This document shows positions 26,987-35,033 of a stretch of 46,228 nucleotides of DNA, piece by piece. The notes under the pieces were generated by a model. That model searched no databases. It saw nothing but the letters and a program-made list of their open reading frames with translations, and was not told the DNA's origin. Source of the stretch: Natrinema thermotolerans DSM 11552. Its GTDB lineage: Archaea > Halobacteriota > Halobacteria > Halobacteriales > Natrialbaceae. Every line of letters begins with the position of its first letter. Position 1 is the stretch's first letter. The stretch spans positions 21,260 to 67,487 of the forward strand of contig AOIR01000053.1 in NCBI GenBank assembly GCA_000337115.1. The letters are read 5' to 3'. The position numbers and the translations under genes are program-made.

Positions 26987-28525
26987 ATGAATCGACGCAA
27001 GTTCATCGCGAGTACAGGCGGTATCGGCACGGCAGCTATCGGCACTGCAGTAGTGCTTTCGGGTTCAGCAGCAGCAGAAATCGGCGACTATCGGTTCACC
27101 GGAACTAGCATCAGCGGGGAAAGTGACGACGGGTCCCTCTCGGACATCCGTGCAGGTGCGACCAACGTCGTCTTCCAGTACGAAGGACTGGACGAGAACC
27201 CAGGGGAAGCGACGGTCGAACTCCAGGCAGTCCACGGCGGCAACGCGGCGACGATCGACGAGGCGACGACTTCGGTCAGCGGCACCAGCCAGTCTGACGT
27301 TTCCCTCGGAGAGGACCTCTCGGGGAGCGTTCTCGATCACGACGGTCTCTCCGCATCGGATTTCCGAGCGGCAGAAGACGGCAGTGTGACTGAAAAGAAC
27401 GTCGCCCTCCGCCTCGTGGTCAGCGTCAACGACGTCAGCGGCTCGAGCGAGACCGATCTGAACGTCGTCATGCGCAACGCGGCTGCAGACGCCGGAATCG
27501 GTGGCGAAGCCGACGGTGAGGTCGTCACGGAAGAAGAAGAAGACGACCCCGTCGAGGATGGTCCCGTCGAGGAGATCAACGCCATCATCGAGGACATCAA
27601 CGCGGAACTCGCAAACGTCGAGCCTGTCGGGACGATCGAGGACACCGACGACGAGACGATCGGCGCGCTCATCGAGGAGATCTTCACGCAGGTCACGGCC
27701 GAGATCGAGGCCCAGGCCGGCGTCGAGTACGACGTCAGCACGCCCGCTGAGGCGCGGGAAGCGGCCGAGGAGGCCACGCTGCCGCCGATCGCGGACGCAC
27801 TGAACAACGCGGCCGACGCCGTCGAGGAGATCGCGGCTATCGCCGACTACACTATCGACGACGGCGGTGACGACGGTGGCGACGACGATCCGGTTGCGGA
27901 GATCAACTCGATCGTCGAGGACATCAACGCACAACTCGAGAACGTCGAGCCGGTCGGGACGATTGAGGACACCGACGACGAGACGATCGGCGCGCTCATC
28001 GAGGAGATCTTCACGCAGGTCACGGCCGAGATCGAAGCCCAGGCCGGTGTCGAGTACGACGTGAGTACGCCCGCGGAGGCACGAGAAGCGGCCGAGGAGG
28101 CCTCGTTGCCGCCGATCGCGGACGCGCTGAACAACGCGGCCGACGCCGTCGAGGAGATCGCGACTATCGCCGACTACACCATCGACGACGGCGGCGACGG
28201 TGACGACGGCGACGGTGAGGACGGCGATAGCGAAACGGTCGCGGAGATCAACTCGATCGTCGAGGACATCAACGCACAACTCGAGAACGTCGAGCCGGTC
28301 GGGACGATCGACAGCGCCGATGCCGAGACGATCGACGCCCTCGCCGAGGAGATCTTCACGCAGGTCACGGCCGAGATCGAGGCCCAGGCCGGTGTCGAGT
28401 ACGACGTGAGTACCGTCGAGGAGGCCCGTGCAGCCGCCGAAGACGCTACGCTGCCGCCGATCGCGGACGCGCTGAACAACGCGGCCGACGCCGTCGAGGA
28501 CATCCGGAACTTGGCCAGCCAGTAA
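26987..28525 (+). CDS. Tat-exported acidic protein with three tandem repeats
   Basis: This 512-residue protein has an N terminus MNRRKFIASTGGIG, a twin-arginine signal, with a hydrophobic stretch and cleavage probably after GSAAA (about residue 31). Residues 32-180 form an immunoglobulin-like or surface-type beta domain with no recognised family. Three repeats of about 95 residues follow, each starting EINxIxEDINA and ending ADAVEEIA or similar, separated by Asp/Gly linkers (DDGGDDGGDDD). The repeats are predicted helical. There is no C-terminal anchor. The ATG at 26987 is preferred over an upstream GTG at 26942 because the Tat motif then starts at residue 3. A structured leader and AT-rich promoter precede it. 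Function unknown; cell-surface or secreted role inferred. Confidence 0.8.
   Translation: MNRRKFIASTGGIGTAAIGTAVVLSGSAAAEIGDYRFTGTSISGESDDGSLSDIRAGATNVVFQYEGLDENPGEATVELQAVHGGNAATIDEATTSVSGTSQSDVSLGEDLSGSVLDHDGLSASDFRAAEDGSVTEKNVALRLVVSVNDVSGSSETDLNVVMRNAAADAGIGGEADGEVVTEEEEDDPVEDGPVEEINAIIEDINAELANVEPVGTIEDTDDETIGALIEEIFTQVTAEIEAQAGVEYDVSTPAEAREAAEEATLPPIADALNNAADAVEEIAAIADYTIDDGGDDGGDDDPVAEINSIVEDINAQLENVEPVGTIEDTDDETIGALIEEIFTQVTAEIEAQAGVEYDVSTPAEAREAAEEASLPPIADALNNAADAVEEIATIADYTIDDGGDGDDGDGEDGDSETVAEINSIVEDINAQLENVEPVGTIDSADAETIDALAEEIFTQVTAEIEAQAGVEYDVSTVEEARAAAEDATLPPIADALNNAADAVEDIRNLASQ
27572..28522 (+). repeat. Three in-frame repeats of 327-345 nt
   Basis: Repeat units begin at 27572, 27899 and 28244, giving spacings of 327 and 345 nt (109 and 115 codons). 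Long stretches are nearly identical at DNA level, for example GAGATCTTCACGCAGGTCAC in every unit, while the Asp/Gly linkers vary in length. This indicates recent duplication or gene conversion. Confidence 0.9.
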
Positions 28526-28788
28526 CGCCGTTAGTATCGGTGCGGGCGACTGACCCGGGGGCAGTAACCCGGACATCGACGGTGATTCCGTCGCGGTAAT
28601 CCCCCGAACTGGCCGCCGGCGCGCGTTCGCGGCGATCGTCCGCCGTCGGCACCCCTACCCGTCGAGTCAGCAACGGACGACCCAGTCGTCGACGAGGATC
28701 CGATCGCACAGTATTTCTCACCTCCACTGGTCAGCATATCCCGCCCCAGACGTATCGACTCCGGGCCCGAGATCACCGTTCTGACGGG

Positions 28789-28874
28789 CTATAGTAGCTC
28801 TTGAAAGTCAATGCACACCCGATCGAAGGACAACGTTGCGATCGGTGTGTAAATCGTTTCAAGAGCTACTATAG
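28789..28874. repeat. 86-nt palindromic element between convergent genes
   Basis: The outer arms CTATAGTAGCTCTTGAAA (28789-28806) and its exact complement (28857-28874) are 18 bp. Inner arms at 28807-28825 and 28839-28856 pair imperfectly (GCACACCCGATCG against CGATCGGTGTGT), leaving a 13-nt loop. No flanking direct repeat is visible. It could be a MITE-like relic or a two-way terminator for the exported protein gene and serS. The rest of 28526-28908 shows no gene. Confidence 0.85.
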
Positions 28875-28908
28875 GTGATTCCGGACAAGGGAGACCGGCG
28901 GGAGCGCG

Positions 28909-30288
28909 CTACTCGCGTTCGCCTGCACCCAGCGCCGACTCGCCGACCTTCTCGTGGCCTTCGATGACCTCTTTGCCGCCCATGTACGGCCGCAGGGGTT
29001 CGGGGATCGTGACCGTGCCGTCCTCGTTCTGGTAGTACTCGAGGATGGCCACCATCACCCGGGGGATCGCGAGTCCCGATGCGTTCAGGGTATGCAGGTA
29101 CTCGGCCGACTCGTGGCGCTCGGGTCGGTAGCGCAGGCCGGCGCGTCGGGCCTGGAAGTCCTCGAAGTTCGATGCGCTCGAGACCTCGAGCCAGCGCCCG
29201 CCTTCCTCGGGGCCGTCGTCCATGTCGTCGCCGGGGGCCCAGACCTCGATGTCGTAGGTCTTGGCGGAGGCGAACGTGAGATCGCCGGTACAGAGTTCGA
29301 GGATGCGGTAGGGTAGGTCGAGCCGACGGAGGACCTCCTCGGCCTCGTCGAGCAGGTCCTCGAGGCGGTCGTAGCTGTCCTCGGGTTCGACGAAGTTGAC
29401 GAGTTCGACCTTGTTGAACTGGTGGACGCGGACGATGCCCCGGGTTTCGGTGCCGTGTTCGCCGGCTTCACGCCGGAAGTTCGGGGTGTAGGCCTGGTGT
29501 TTCAGCGGGAGGTCGTCGTCCAGCAGGATCTCGTCGGCGTACATGTTGGTGACCGGGACCTCTGCCGTGGGACAGAGCCAGAGGTCGTCGTGGTCGTACT
29601 CCTCGTCGTTGCTGCCGCCCAGCCGGTAGGCGTCGTCGGCGAACTTCGGCAACTGGCCGGTTCCCTGCATCGACGAACTCTTGACCGGGACCGGCGGGAA
29701 GACGTCGACGTAGCCCTGCTCGCGGTGGACGTCCATCATGAATTGGATCAGGGCGTGTTCGAGCTGTGCGCCCTCGCCCTTGAGGAAGTAGAAGCCGGCA
29801 CCGGTCGTCTTGGCGGCCCGTTCCTCGTCAATGATGTCGAGTTCCTCGCCGAGTTCGTAGTGGGGGGTGACCTCGTCGGGGAGGTCGTGGTCCTCGTCGA
29901 AGCCCCAGCGGCGATCCTCGACGTTGTGGCGCTCGTCGACGCCCAGCGGCACGCTCTCGTCGGGGAGCTGGGGGACCTCGAGCAGCCGCTCCTGGAGTTC
30001 GTCCTGCAGTTCGATGGCCTCGTCCTCGACGTCCTCGATCTCGGCTTTGAGGTCCTGGGAGCGCTCGATGGCCTCCTCCCGTTTCTCGTCCTCGCCGTCG
30101 GCGACGAGCTGTCCGATCTTCTTGGTGATCTGGTTGCGCTCGTGGCGCAGGTCGTCGCCGCGGGCCTTCAGCTCCCGCCAGCGCTCGTCGAGTTCGAGTA
30201 ACTCGTCGATATCGACGTCGGCCCCGCGGTCATCGAGGGCCGAGCGCACCTCGTCTGGGTTCTCGCGTAGATCGGTCCGGTCGAGCAT
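28909..30288 (-). CDS. serS: Seryl-tRNA synthetase
   Basis: This 459-residue class II enzyme of the standard type charges tRNA-Ser. The N-terminal coiled-coil arm covers about 25-105 (ERWRELKARGDDLRHERNQ and onward). Motif 2 is TPNFRREAGEHGTETRGI, with the nearby serine-binding VHQFNKVE. Motif 3 lies at SGLAIPRVMVAILEYYQ, ending PEPLRPYMGG. The start MLDRTDLREN is chosen because the family begins this way and a T-rich element (GGTTTTGCCC, about 30310-30320) lies about 28 nt ahead. It diverges from the PhoU/TrkA_C gene. Confidence 0.96.
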   Translation of the reverse strand: MLDRTDLRENPDEVRSALDDRGADVDIDELLELDERWRELKARGDDLRHERNQITKKIGQLVADGEDEKREEAIERSQDLKAEIEDVEDEAIELQDELQERLLEVPQLPDESVPLGVDERHNVEDRRWGFDEDHDLPDEVTPHYELGEELDIIDEERAAKTTGAGFYFLKGEGAQLEHALIQFMMDVHREQGYVDVFPPVPVKSSSMQGTGQLPKFADDAYRLGGSNDEEYDHDDLWLCPTAEVPVTNMYADEILLDDDLPLKHQAYTPNFRREAGEHGTETRGIVRVHQFNKVELVNFVEPEDSYDRLEDLLDEAEEVLRRLDLPYRILELCTGDLTFASAKTYDIEVWAPGDDMDDGPEEGGRWLEVSSASNFEDFQARRAGLRYRPERHESAEYLHTLNASGLAIPRVMVAILEYYQNEDGTVTIPEPLRPYMGGKEVIEGHEKVGESALGAGERE

Positions 30289-30397
30289 GCTCGTGCGTTC
30301 TCTGTGCCCGGGCAAAACCGTGTCGGAAGGCTGGCTCGCGGTCGGCCGCGGGATCGGCGGGAAACGCTTTTTTCGTCGGCGGGCGGACTCTCGAGGT

Positions 30398-31606
30398 ATG
30401 GATCCGCTCGAGGGCGAGACATCGTCGGCATCGATCGAGTACGAGCCGGTCAGTGTCAAGGACGTACTCGTCGAGATGAAAGACACCGCGGAGCTGTTGA
30501 TCGACCTCTCGTACTCGGCGGTCCTCCATCGCAGCGAGGAACTCGCGACGGAGGTCCTCCGACTCGAGGAGCGAATGGACGTCCTCGAGATGCGCGCGCG
30601 GATGAGCCTGCTGATGGCCGCCCGGAAACCGGCCGACGCCGAACAGCTCGCGCCGGTGCTTGGCATCGTCGGGGCTGCCGACGAGATCAGCGATGCCGCC
30701 GGCGACATCGCGAAGATCGTCCTCGAGGATATGGGGCTGCCCGAAGCGATGCGGGCGGCCCTGCCCGACGCCGCCGAGGCCCTGCTGCGGGGCGTCGTCG
30801 CGGCCGACTCCCCCTACGCCGGCCGCACGTTACAGGAGATCGACCTCGAGTCCGAGACCGGCGTCCGGGCCATCGCGCTCCGGCGGGGCAACGAGTGGCT
30901 GCTCAATCCGGGGCCGACGACGCGGATCGAGGCCGACGATGTCGCGTTCCTCCGGGGGCCCGAGTCGGCGATCGGCGACGTCTGTGAGACCCTGACCGGG
31001 GAGGTCTACGAAGCGCCCACGGTCGAGAGCCCCGATATCGACGATCTCGAGCGGGCGGTGGACACGATCATCCACATGAAGGACTTCTCGGAGCTGGCGG
31101 TCGATCTGGCCTACAGCAGCGTGCTGTTCGACAGCGAGGAACTGGCCGAGGAGGTCCGCAACTTGGAGGTCGAGGTCGACGCGATGCAGTCGCGGTTCGA
31201 GGCCTGGACGTTGCGGGCGGCCGCGGACGCGACGGATCCGGTCGTGTTGCGCGGACTGATCCAACTGGGCAGCAGCACCGAGCGGATCAGCGACACCGCG
31301 ATCGAGATCAGCGAGGGCGTCCTGCGCGATATCGACGTCCATCCGGTCGTCCAGTTGGCGGTCCAGGAGAGCGACGAGATCATCGCCCGCATCCCGGTCG
31401 AACGGGGCAGCGAACTCGACGGGACTGCGGTGACCGAGGGCGTTCCCGACGCCGACTCGACGATGTCGGTAATCGCCATCCGCCGGCCGGACGAGGGCTG
31501 GCTGCTGGTGGCCGACGCCGATGCCGAACTGCGCGGCGGCGACGTATTGATCGCGAAAGGGACCCGGACGGCCGCCGCCGCCTTCCGGGATCTCGCGTCC
31601 GCGTAG
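30398..31606 (+). CDS. Duplicated PhoU-TrkA_C regulator of ion transport
   Basis: This 402-residue protein is built as PhoU-like helices (about 15-110), TrkA_C/RCK_C (about 125-195), a second PhoU-like bundle (about 215-315) and a second TrkA_C (about 325-400). The halves are paralogous: MKDTAELLIDLSYSAVLHRSEELA matches MKDFSELAVDLAYSSVLFDSEELA closely (split here only for comparison). TrkA_C domains bind ligands that gate cation transporters. The protein is soluble, so it should act as a regulatory subunit. It faces two MgtE half-transporters 160 bases downstream, its probable partners. The ATG at 30398 follows TATA-like CGCTTTTTTC by about 30 nt, which suggests a leaderless mRNA. Confidence 0.85.
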   Translation: MDPLEGETSSASIEYEPVSVKDVLVEMKDTAELLIDLSYSAVLHRSEELATEVLRLEERMDVLEMRARMSLLMAARKPADAEQLAPVLGIVGAADEISDAAGDIAKIVLEDMGLPEAMRAALPDAAEALLRGVVAADSPYAGRTLQEIDLESETGVRAIALRRGNEWLLNPGPTTRIEADDVAFLRGPESAIGDVCETLTGEVYEAPTVESPDIDDLERAVDTIIHMKDFSELAVDLAYSSVLFDSEELAEEVRNLEVEVDAMQSRFEAWTLRAAADATDPVVLRGLIQLGSSTERISDTAIEISEGVLRDIDVHPVVQLAVQESDEIIARIPVERGSELDGTAVTEGVPDADSTMSVIAIRRPDEGWLLVADADAELRGGDVLIAKGTRTAAAAFRDLASA

Positions 31607-31767
31607 CCACGCGGAGGGCGGGTTCGGGGCCCACCGGGTCGCTCGCCCTTTAAGTAGTTCTGGTCACAAGGTGAAGATACGACGGGAAAACGGTCCTTTC
31701 TCGAGTCGGCTGTGACCGGTGAGACGCCAGTCCGGCGTTCGAGCCTTGAGTTCCGTTCGGGACGGTC

Positions 31768-32349
31768 TCAGTTCAGGACGACGATCGCAACCCCCGAGAG
31801 GACGATCACGCCGAGGATGTCACAGACGTTCGTGACGACCGGGATCGTCGTGTCGTCGGGGTCCAGCCCCTGTTTGTAGGAGACGTAGGTCGCGAGGACG
31901 CTGAGGACGATCGCCAGCCCGGCCAGCACCATCCCGCTGACGACCGAGATGACCATGAGGTCGACGAGCGCCATCGGTTCGGCGATGAACTGGCCGACGA
32001 GCCAGGCGACGATCCCCAGCGCGGTAAAGATCGTCGCCGCGAGCCCGAGTATCGCCAACACGTTCGTCCACAGCACCTCGTCGCGGGGGTCGAACTCGAG
32101 CAGGCCCAGGTGGAGCCGCGTCGAGAGCCGCGAGGAGAGGATCGCGCCGAGGTTGCCGCCCATACCGATCATCACGGGCACCAGGACGAGCAGCGTGGGA
32201 TTTGCGAGGTAGGTTGCCTCGAGTTCCTCGAGGACGTAGCCCGACCCCATCTCGAGGATCGAGAGTGCGATCAGGATGGGAAACATCGTGGCGACGATGC
32301 TCCGGACCGACCAGGTGTTGACCGACTCGTCGGGATCGGTCGCGCCCAT
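31768..32349 (-). CDS. MgtE-type cation transporter membrane half (second gene)
   Basis: This 193-residue protein is the membrane domain of MgtE alone, with about five transmembrane spans and no N or CBS domains. Family marks are MIGMGGNLGAILSSRLSTRLHLG (residues about 64-86, spans the GN...SSRLST block) and LDPDDTTIPVVT followed by NVCDILGVIV, which contains the conserved cation-site Asp. The start MGATDPDES overlaps the stop of the upstream MgtE gene in an ATGA. Two halves in tandem suggest a heterodimeric Mg2+ or divalent cation channel. Gating, done by CBS domains in full MgtE, may be supplied by the neighbouring PhoU-TrkA_C protein. Confidence 0.85.
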   Translation of the reverse strand: MGATDPDESVNTWSVRSIVATMFPILIALSILEMGSGYVLEELEATYLANPTLLVLVPVMIGMGGNLGAILSSRLSTRLHLGLLEFDPRDEVLWTNVLAILGLAATIFTALGIVAWLVGQFIAEPMALVDLMVISVVSGMVLAGLAIVLSVLATYVSYKQGLDPDDTTIPVVTNVCDILGVIVLSGVAIVVLN

Positions 32350-32924
32350 CAGAAGATCACCCCGACGACGGTGATCGCGACGAACAGGAAGACGACGCCG
32401 AAGATATCGCCGAGCGTGGTGACGATCGGCCCGATCAGGTTGTCGGGATCGAGCCCGTACTCGTAGCTGGCAAACACCAGCGCCAGCATGCCGAAGATCA
32501 GCGTGAACGAGGTCAATACGCCCGAGACCAGCATGATGCCGACGAGTTCGATCAACCGCGCCGATTCGCGACTCAGGACCTGCAGGAGGCCCCACGAGAG
32601 GACGGCGATGAACACCGAGATGCCGATCCCGTTGATAAAGGAGGCCGCGACGGCGTTGACGAGTCGCCGGTCCCACGAGAACTCCGGATCGATCATCCCC
32701 TGATGGAGGCCACTCGAGATGCGCGCGCCGAGTGCCCCGTAGACGTTCCCCCGAGTCGCGAGGAATGCGGGCAGGAGCAACAGGAGGCCGGGGAACCGCT
32801 CGAATCCCGCGGTCATCCCCTCCGAGCCGAGGACTGAGCCGGCGAAAACCCCGCCGGCGAGGCTGACCACGAGGATCGGCAGTGACTCGCGGTAGATGCG
32901 CCACGCGTCTTGGCGAGCCGCCAT
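32349..32924 (-). CDS. MgtE-type cation transporter membrane half (first gene)
   Basis: This 191-residue MgtE membrane domain is the paralogue of the next gene. Visible are LLLLLPAFLATRGNVYGAL with SSGLHQG, and the pore-region block LDPDNLIGPIVT and LGDIFGVVFLF with the conserved Asp. Around five transmembrane spans are predicted. The start MAARQDAW at 32924 gives a short polar N terminus. The two genes overlap by four bases and should be co-translated. The separate halves differ at many positions, as expected for an obligate heterodimer. Confidence 0.85.
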   Translation of the reverse strand: MAARQDAWRIYRESLPILVVSLAGGVFAGSVLGSEGMTAGFERFPGLLLLLPAFLATRGNVYGALGARISSGLHQGMIDPEFSWDRRLVNAVAASFINGIGISVFIAVLSWGLLQVLSRESARLIELVGIMLVSGVLTSFTLIFGMLALVFASYEYGLDPDNLIGPIVTTLGDIFGVVFLFVAITVVGVIF

Positions 32925-33065
32925 AGCGTCGTCTAACGCAGGCCGGACATATACCTACCACGGGTCGAACCCGAGCGGATCGCGCGAAACCATGGGGATG
33001 GGTATCACACATGGTGGATCGCTAACGTGTTTCGACCGGGCCGGCGTGGTTCCCCGAACTGGACC

Positions 33066-33494
33066 TCAGAGGGCGGCGACGAGTCCCCACGCGAGGCCGA
33101 TCGCGGCGAGCGACCCGGCGAGACCGGCCGCGGCGTTGCCGATCGCGAGGGCGCGGTCGCCGTCCTCGTACAGTCGAACGGTCTCGACGGAAAACGAGGA
33201 AAACGTCGTGAACGAGCCACAGAACCCGGTCGCGACGAGTCGTAGTGTCGACTCGCTCGCGCCTGCGAAGACGACGAGCCCGAGGGCGAAGCTCCCGAGA
33301 ACGTTGACGACGAACGTCGCCAGCGGGAGCCGCCCGCTCTCGAGGCGACTCGAGGCCCAGTGGCCGACCAGGTACCGACAGACCGCCCCGATCGCGCCGC
33401 CGGTGCCGACGACGTGGGCCGGCTCGGGGTCGACGGTGACGGTCGCGCGGGCGAGCGCCTCGAGCAGCGGGGCGCTCAGCAGTGCCGGGCTCAC
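33066..33494 (-). CDS. crcB: CrcB/Fluc fluoride channel subunit 2
   Basis: This 142-residue four-span protein belongs to the Fluc family of dimeric fluoride exporters. Motifs are GGAIGAVCRYLVG (about 32-44), FVVNVLGSFALG with the pore Asn, and GFCGSFTTFSSFSVE, the TM3 break with the conserved Phe pair. The start is GTG, overlapping the stop of the first crcB gene in GTGA. Paired genes usually make heterodimers in which each subunit keeps part of the pore residues. The pair lies under a fluoride riboswitch, which strongly supports the function. Confidence 0.92.
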   Translation of the reverse strand: MSPALLSAPLLEALARATVTVDPEPAHVVGTGGAIGAVCRYLVGHWASSRLESGRLPLATFVVNVLGSFALGLVVFAGASESTLRLVATGFCGSFTTFSSFSVETVRLYEDGDRALAIGNAAAGLAGSLAAIGLAWGLVAAL

Positions 33495-33898
33495 GCCGTC
33501 TCACCACCGGCGGGTCGGGGACCGCCGAGGCGACGCGCGAGCGCACGACCCGCGAGTACCCCGGCCAGTCCGAAACCGTAGTTGGCGGCGACGATGCCCA
33601 GCAGGGCAAGCGGCGTCGACGAGAGCGCGGCCTGCAGCGCGAACGTGCTGTAGGTCGACAGCGAGGAGAGGAATCCGGTCGTAAAGACGAGTCGCGCCCG
33701 CGACGACAGCCGGCCGGCGGCCTCGGCCTCGTAGACGACGACGGCGAGGACGGCACTGGCGACCGCGTTGACGAGGACGATCGACGCCGTATCCGGGACC
33801 ACACCCATCGCGAAGAGCCGGAGGTTCGAGCCAGCGAACCCGCCGATAGCGATCAGTGCGACCGTCTCGAGTCGAACGAGGGGATGTGAGTCTGCCAT
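33491..33898 (-). CDS. crcB: CrcB/Fluc fluoride channel subunit 1
   Basis: This 135-residue four-span protein has GGFAGSNLRLFAMG (about 19-32), VLVNAVASAVLAV with the conserved Asn, and TTGFLSSLSTYSTFAL, the TM3 motif. It is more divergent from the consensus than its partner: Arg in GAxxRY is kept but the Tyr is Leu. It is the first gene of the pair and its ATG lies 11 nt after the 3' end of the fluoride riboswitch, so fluoride sensing should control translation or early elongation of both genes. Confidence 0.9.
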   Translation of the reverse strand: MADSHPLVRLETVALIAIGGFAGSNLRLFAMGVVPDTASIVLVNAVASAVLAVVVYEAEAAGRLSSRARLVFTTGFLSSLSTYSTFALQAALSSTPLALLGIVAANYGFGLAGVLAGRALARRLGGPRPAGGETA

Positions 33899-33908
33899 GG
33901 CTGGTGGT

Positions 33909-34002
33909 GGCAGGGACCGTCAGCCGACCGGCGCCCACGACGCGGGGGCGTCACGGCCCGGTCGCGACGGTCGGCAGTTGGGTCAGGCGGGCCCCATCGC
34001 CC
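33909..34002 (-). ncRNA. Fluoride riboswitch (crcB motif)
   Basis: On the minus strand the aptamer begins GGGCGATGGGGCCCGCC (33986-34002), continues AACTGCC, and ends GGCTGACGGTCCCTGCC (33909-33925). This matches the crcB-motif consensus almost base for base. The pseudoknot GGCG/CGCC is present, stem GGGGCC pairs with GGTCCC (one G-U), and hairpin GCCGACCG pairs with CGGTCGGC. The hairpin loop is unusually long (about 37 nt, GC-rich). The ligand is fluoride. It ends 10 bases before the crcB start, with no T-rich terminator between, so translational control is more likely than termination. Confidence 0.88.
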
Positions 34003-34109
34003 GGATACGACGCGGTTCGTCCAGGCACGAAATGAACGTTGCGAACACCGTCACGCCGCGACGAGCGAGGAGGGAAAGACCCAAGGTTAGACTCGCTCTA
34101 AACCGAGCC

Positions 34110-35021
34110 ATGGCCGAAGACGTCCCCGCGGACGGTGGTCGGTCGGCGTTCGCGCGAGCGTCGTGGGCGAACGTCCTCGGTAACGTCGTGAAGATCGTCG
34201 CCGAGGGAAGCGCGGGGCTTGCCTTCGGCAGCGTTGCCCTGCTCGCCGACGCGGCCCACTCGCTGGCGGATCTGGTCGCCAGCGTCGTCGTCCTCGTCTG
34301 GGGGCGGAGTTCATTCGACGAACCCGACACGACGCATCCACACGGGCACGACCGGATCGAACCGCTGACGGCGCTTTTCGTCGGGGCGATGATCGCACTG
34401 CTCGGGCTGAACCTGCTCTACCGGTCGGTCGAGGGACTCCTGGCAGGCCCCGATATCGAGTTCAGCGTCCTGTTGCTCGCGGCGCTTGGCTTCTCGATCG
34501 GCGATATGTACCTGGTCTATCGCTACACCGTCCGTATCAACGACCGTCTCCAGTCGACCGCACTCGCCGCGCTCGCGAAGGACTGTCTGAACGACATCTA
34601 CACGTCGATTGCCGCCATCGTCGGCGTCCTCGGCGTGCTGGTGAACTACCCGATCCTCGACCCGATCGCCGGCGGCCTCGTCAGCCTGCTCGTCGTCTAT
34701 CAGGGCGTCGAGATCGGCCGGGAAAACGTCGACTACCTCATCGGTGCTGCTCCCGGGCCCGAGAAACGGGGGGAGATCACTGGGGCCCTCCGTCGCCACC
34801 CGGCCGTCGAGGGCGTCCACGACCTGACGGTTTTCTACGACGGTACCGTCCTCGAGGTCGAGGTCCACGTCGAGGTCGACGGTGACATGCCGTTCCGGGA
34901 GGCCCACGACATCGAGTCGGCGTTGGTCGATCGCCTCCGGGGGCTCGAGGACGTCGGTGACGCACACGTCCACCTCGATCCATCGGGGATCGGCGAGTGG
35001 AAGGAGTCGGCCGAGCGGTGA
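34110..35021 (+). CDS. Cation diffusion facilitator (CDF) metal exporter
   Basis: This 303-residue protein has six predicted spans and a cytoplasmic C-terminal domain. CDF marks are SVALLADAAHSLADLVAS (about 41-58), carrying D47, H50 and D54 of the transport site, HPHGHDRIEPL after TM2, and KDCLNDIYTS (D-x3-D) in TM5. The C-terminal ZT_dimer-like region includes VHDLTVFYDGT and HVEVD. It probably exports Zn2+, Mn2+ or another divalent cation in exchange for protons. The His in TM2 favours zinc, but this is inference. The start MAEDVPADG is chosen over a long Arg-rich upstream extension. It converges on the histidine kinase gene with a 12-base gap. Confidence 0.9.
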   Translation: MAEDVPADGGRSAFARASWANVLGNVVKIVAEGSAGLAFGSVALLADAAHSLADLVASVVVLVWGRSSFDEPDTTHPHGHDRIEPLTALFVGAMIALLGLNLLYRSVEGLLAGPDIEFSVLLLAALGFSIGDMYLVYRYTVRINDRLQSTALAALAKDCLNDIYTSIAAIVGVLGVLVNYPILDPIAGGLVSLLVVYQGVEIGRENVDYLIGAAPGPEKRGEITGALRRHPAVEGVHDLTVFYDGTVLEVEVHVEVDGDMPFREAHDIESALVDRLRGLEDVGDAHVHLDPSGIGEWKESAER

Positions 35022-35033
35022 CGGGCAGTCGCC

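Noticed and set aside
26987-28525. CRISPR-like array suggested by repeated DNA in the exported protein gene
   Set aside because: Units are over 300 nt, in frame and protein-coding. No short palindromic repeats with unique spacers exist anywhere in the window.
32350-33012. Upstream extension of the second MgtE frame
   Set aside because: Arg/Pro-rich residues that are the shadow of the first MgtE gene. The real start is the ATG in the ATGA overlap at 32349.
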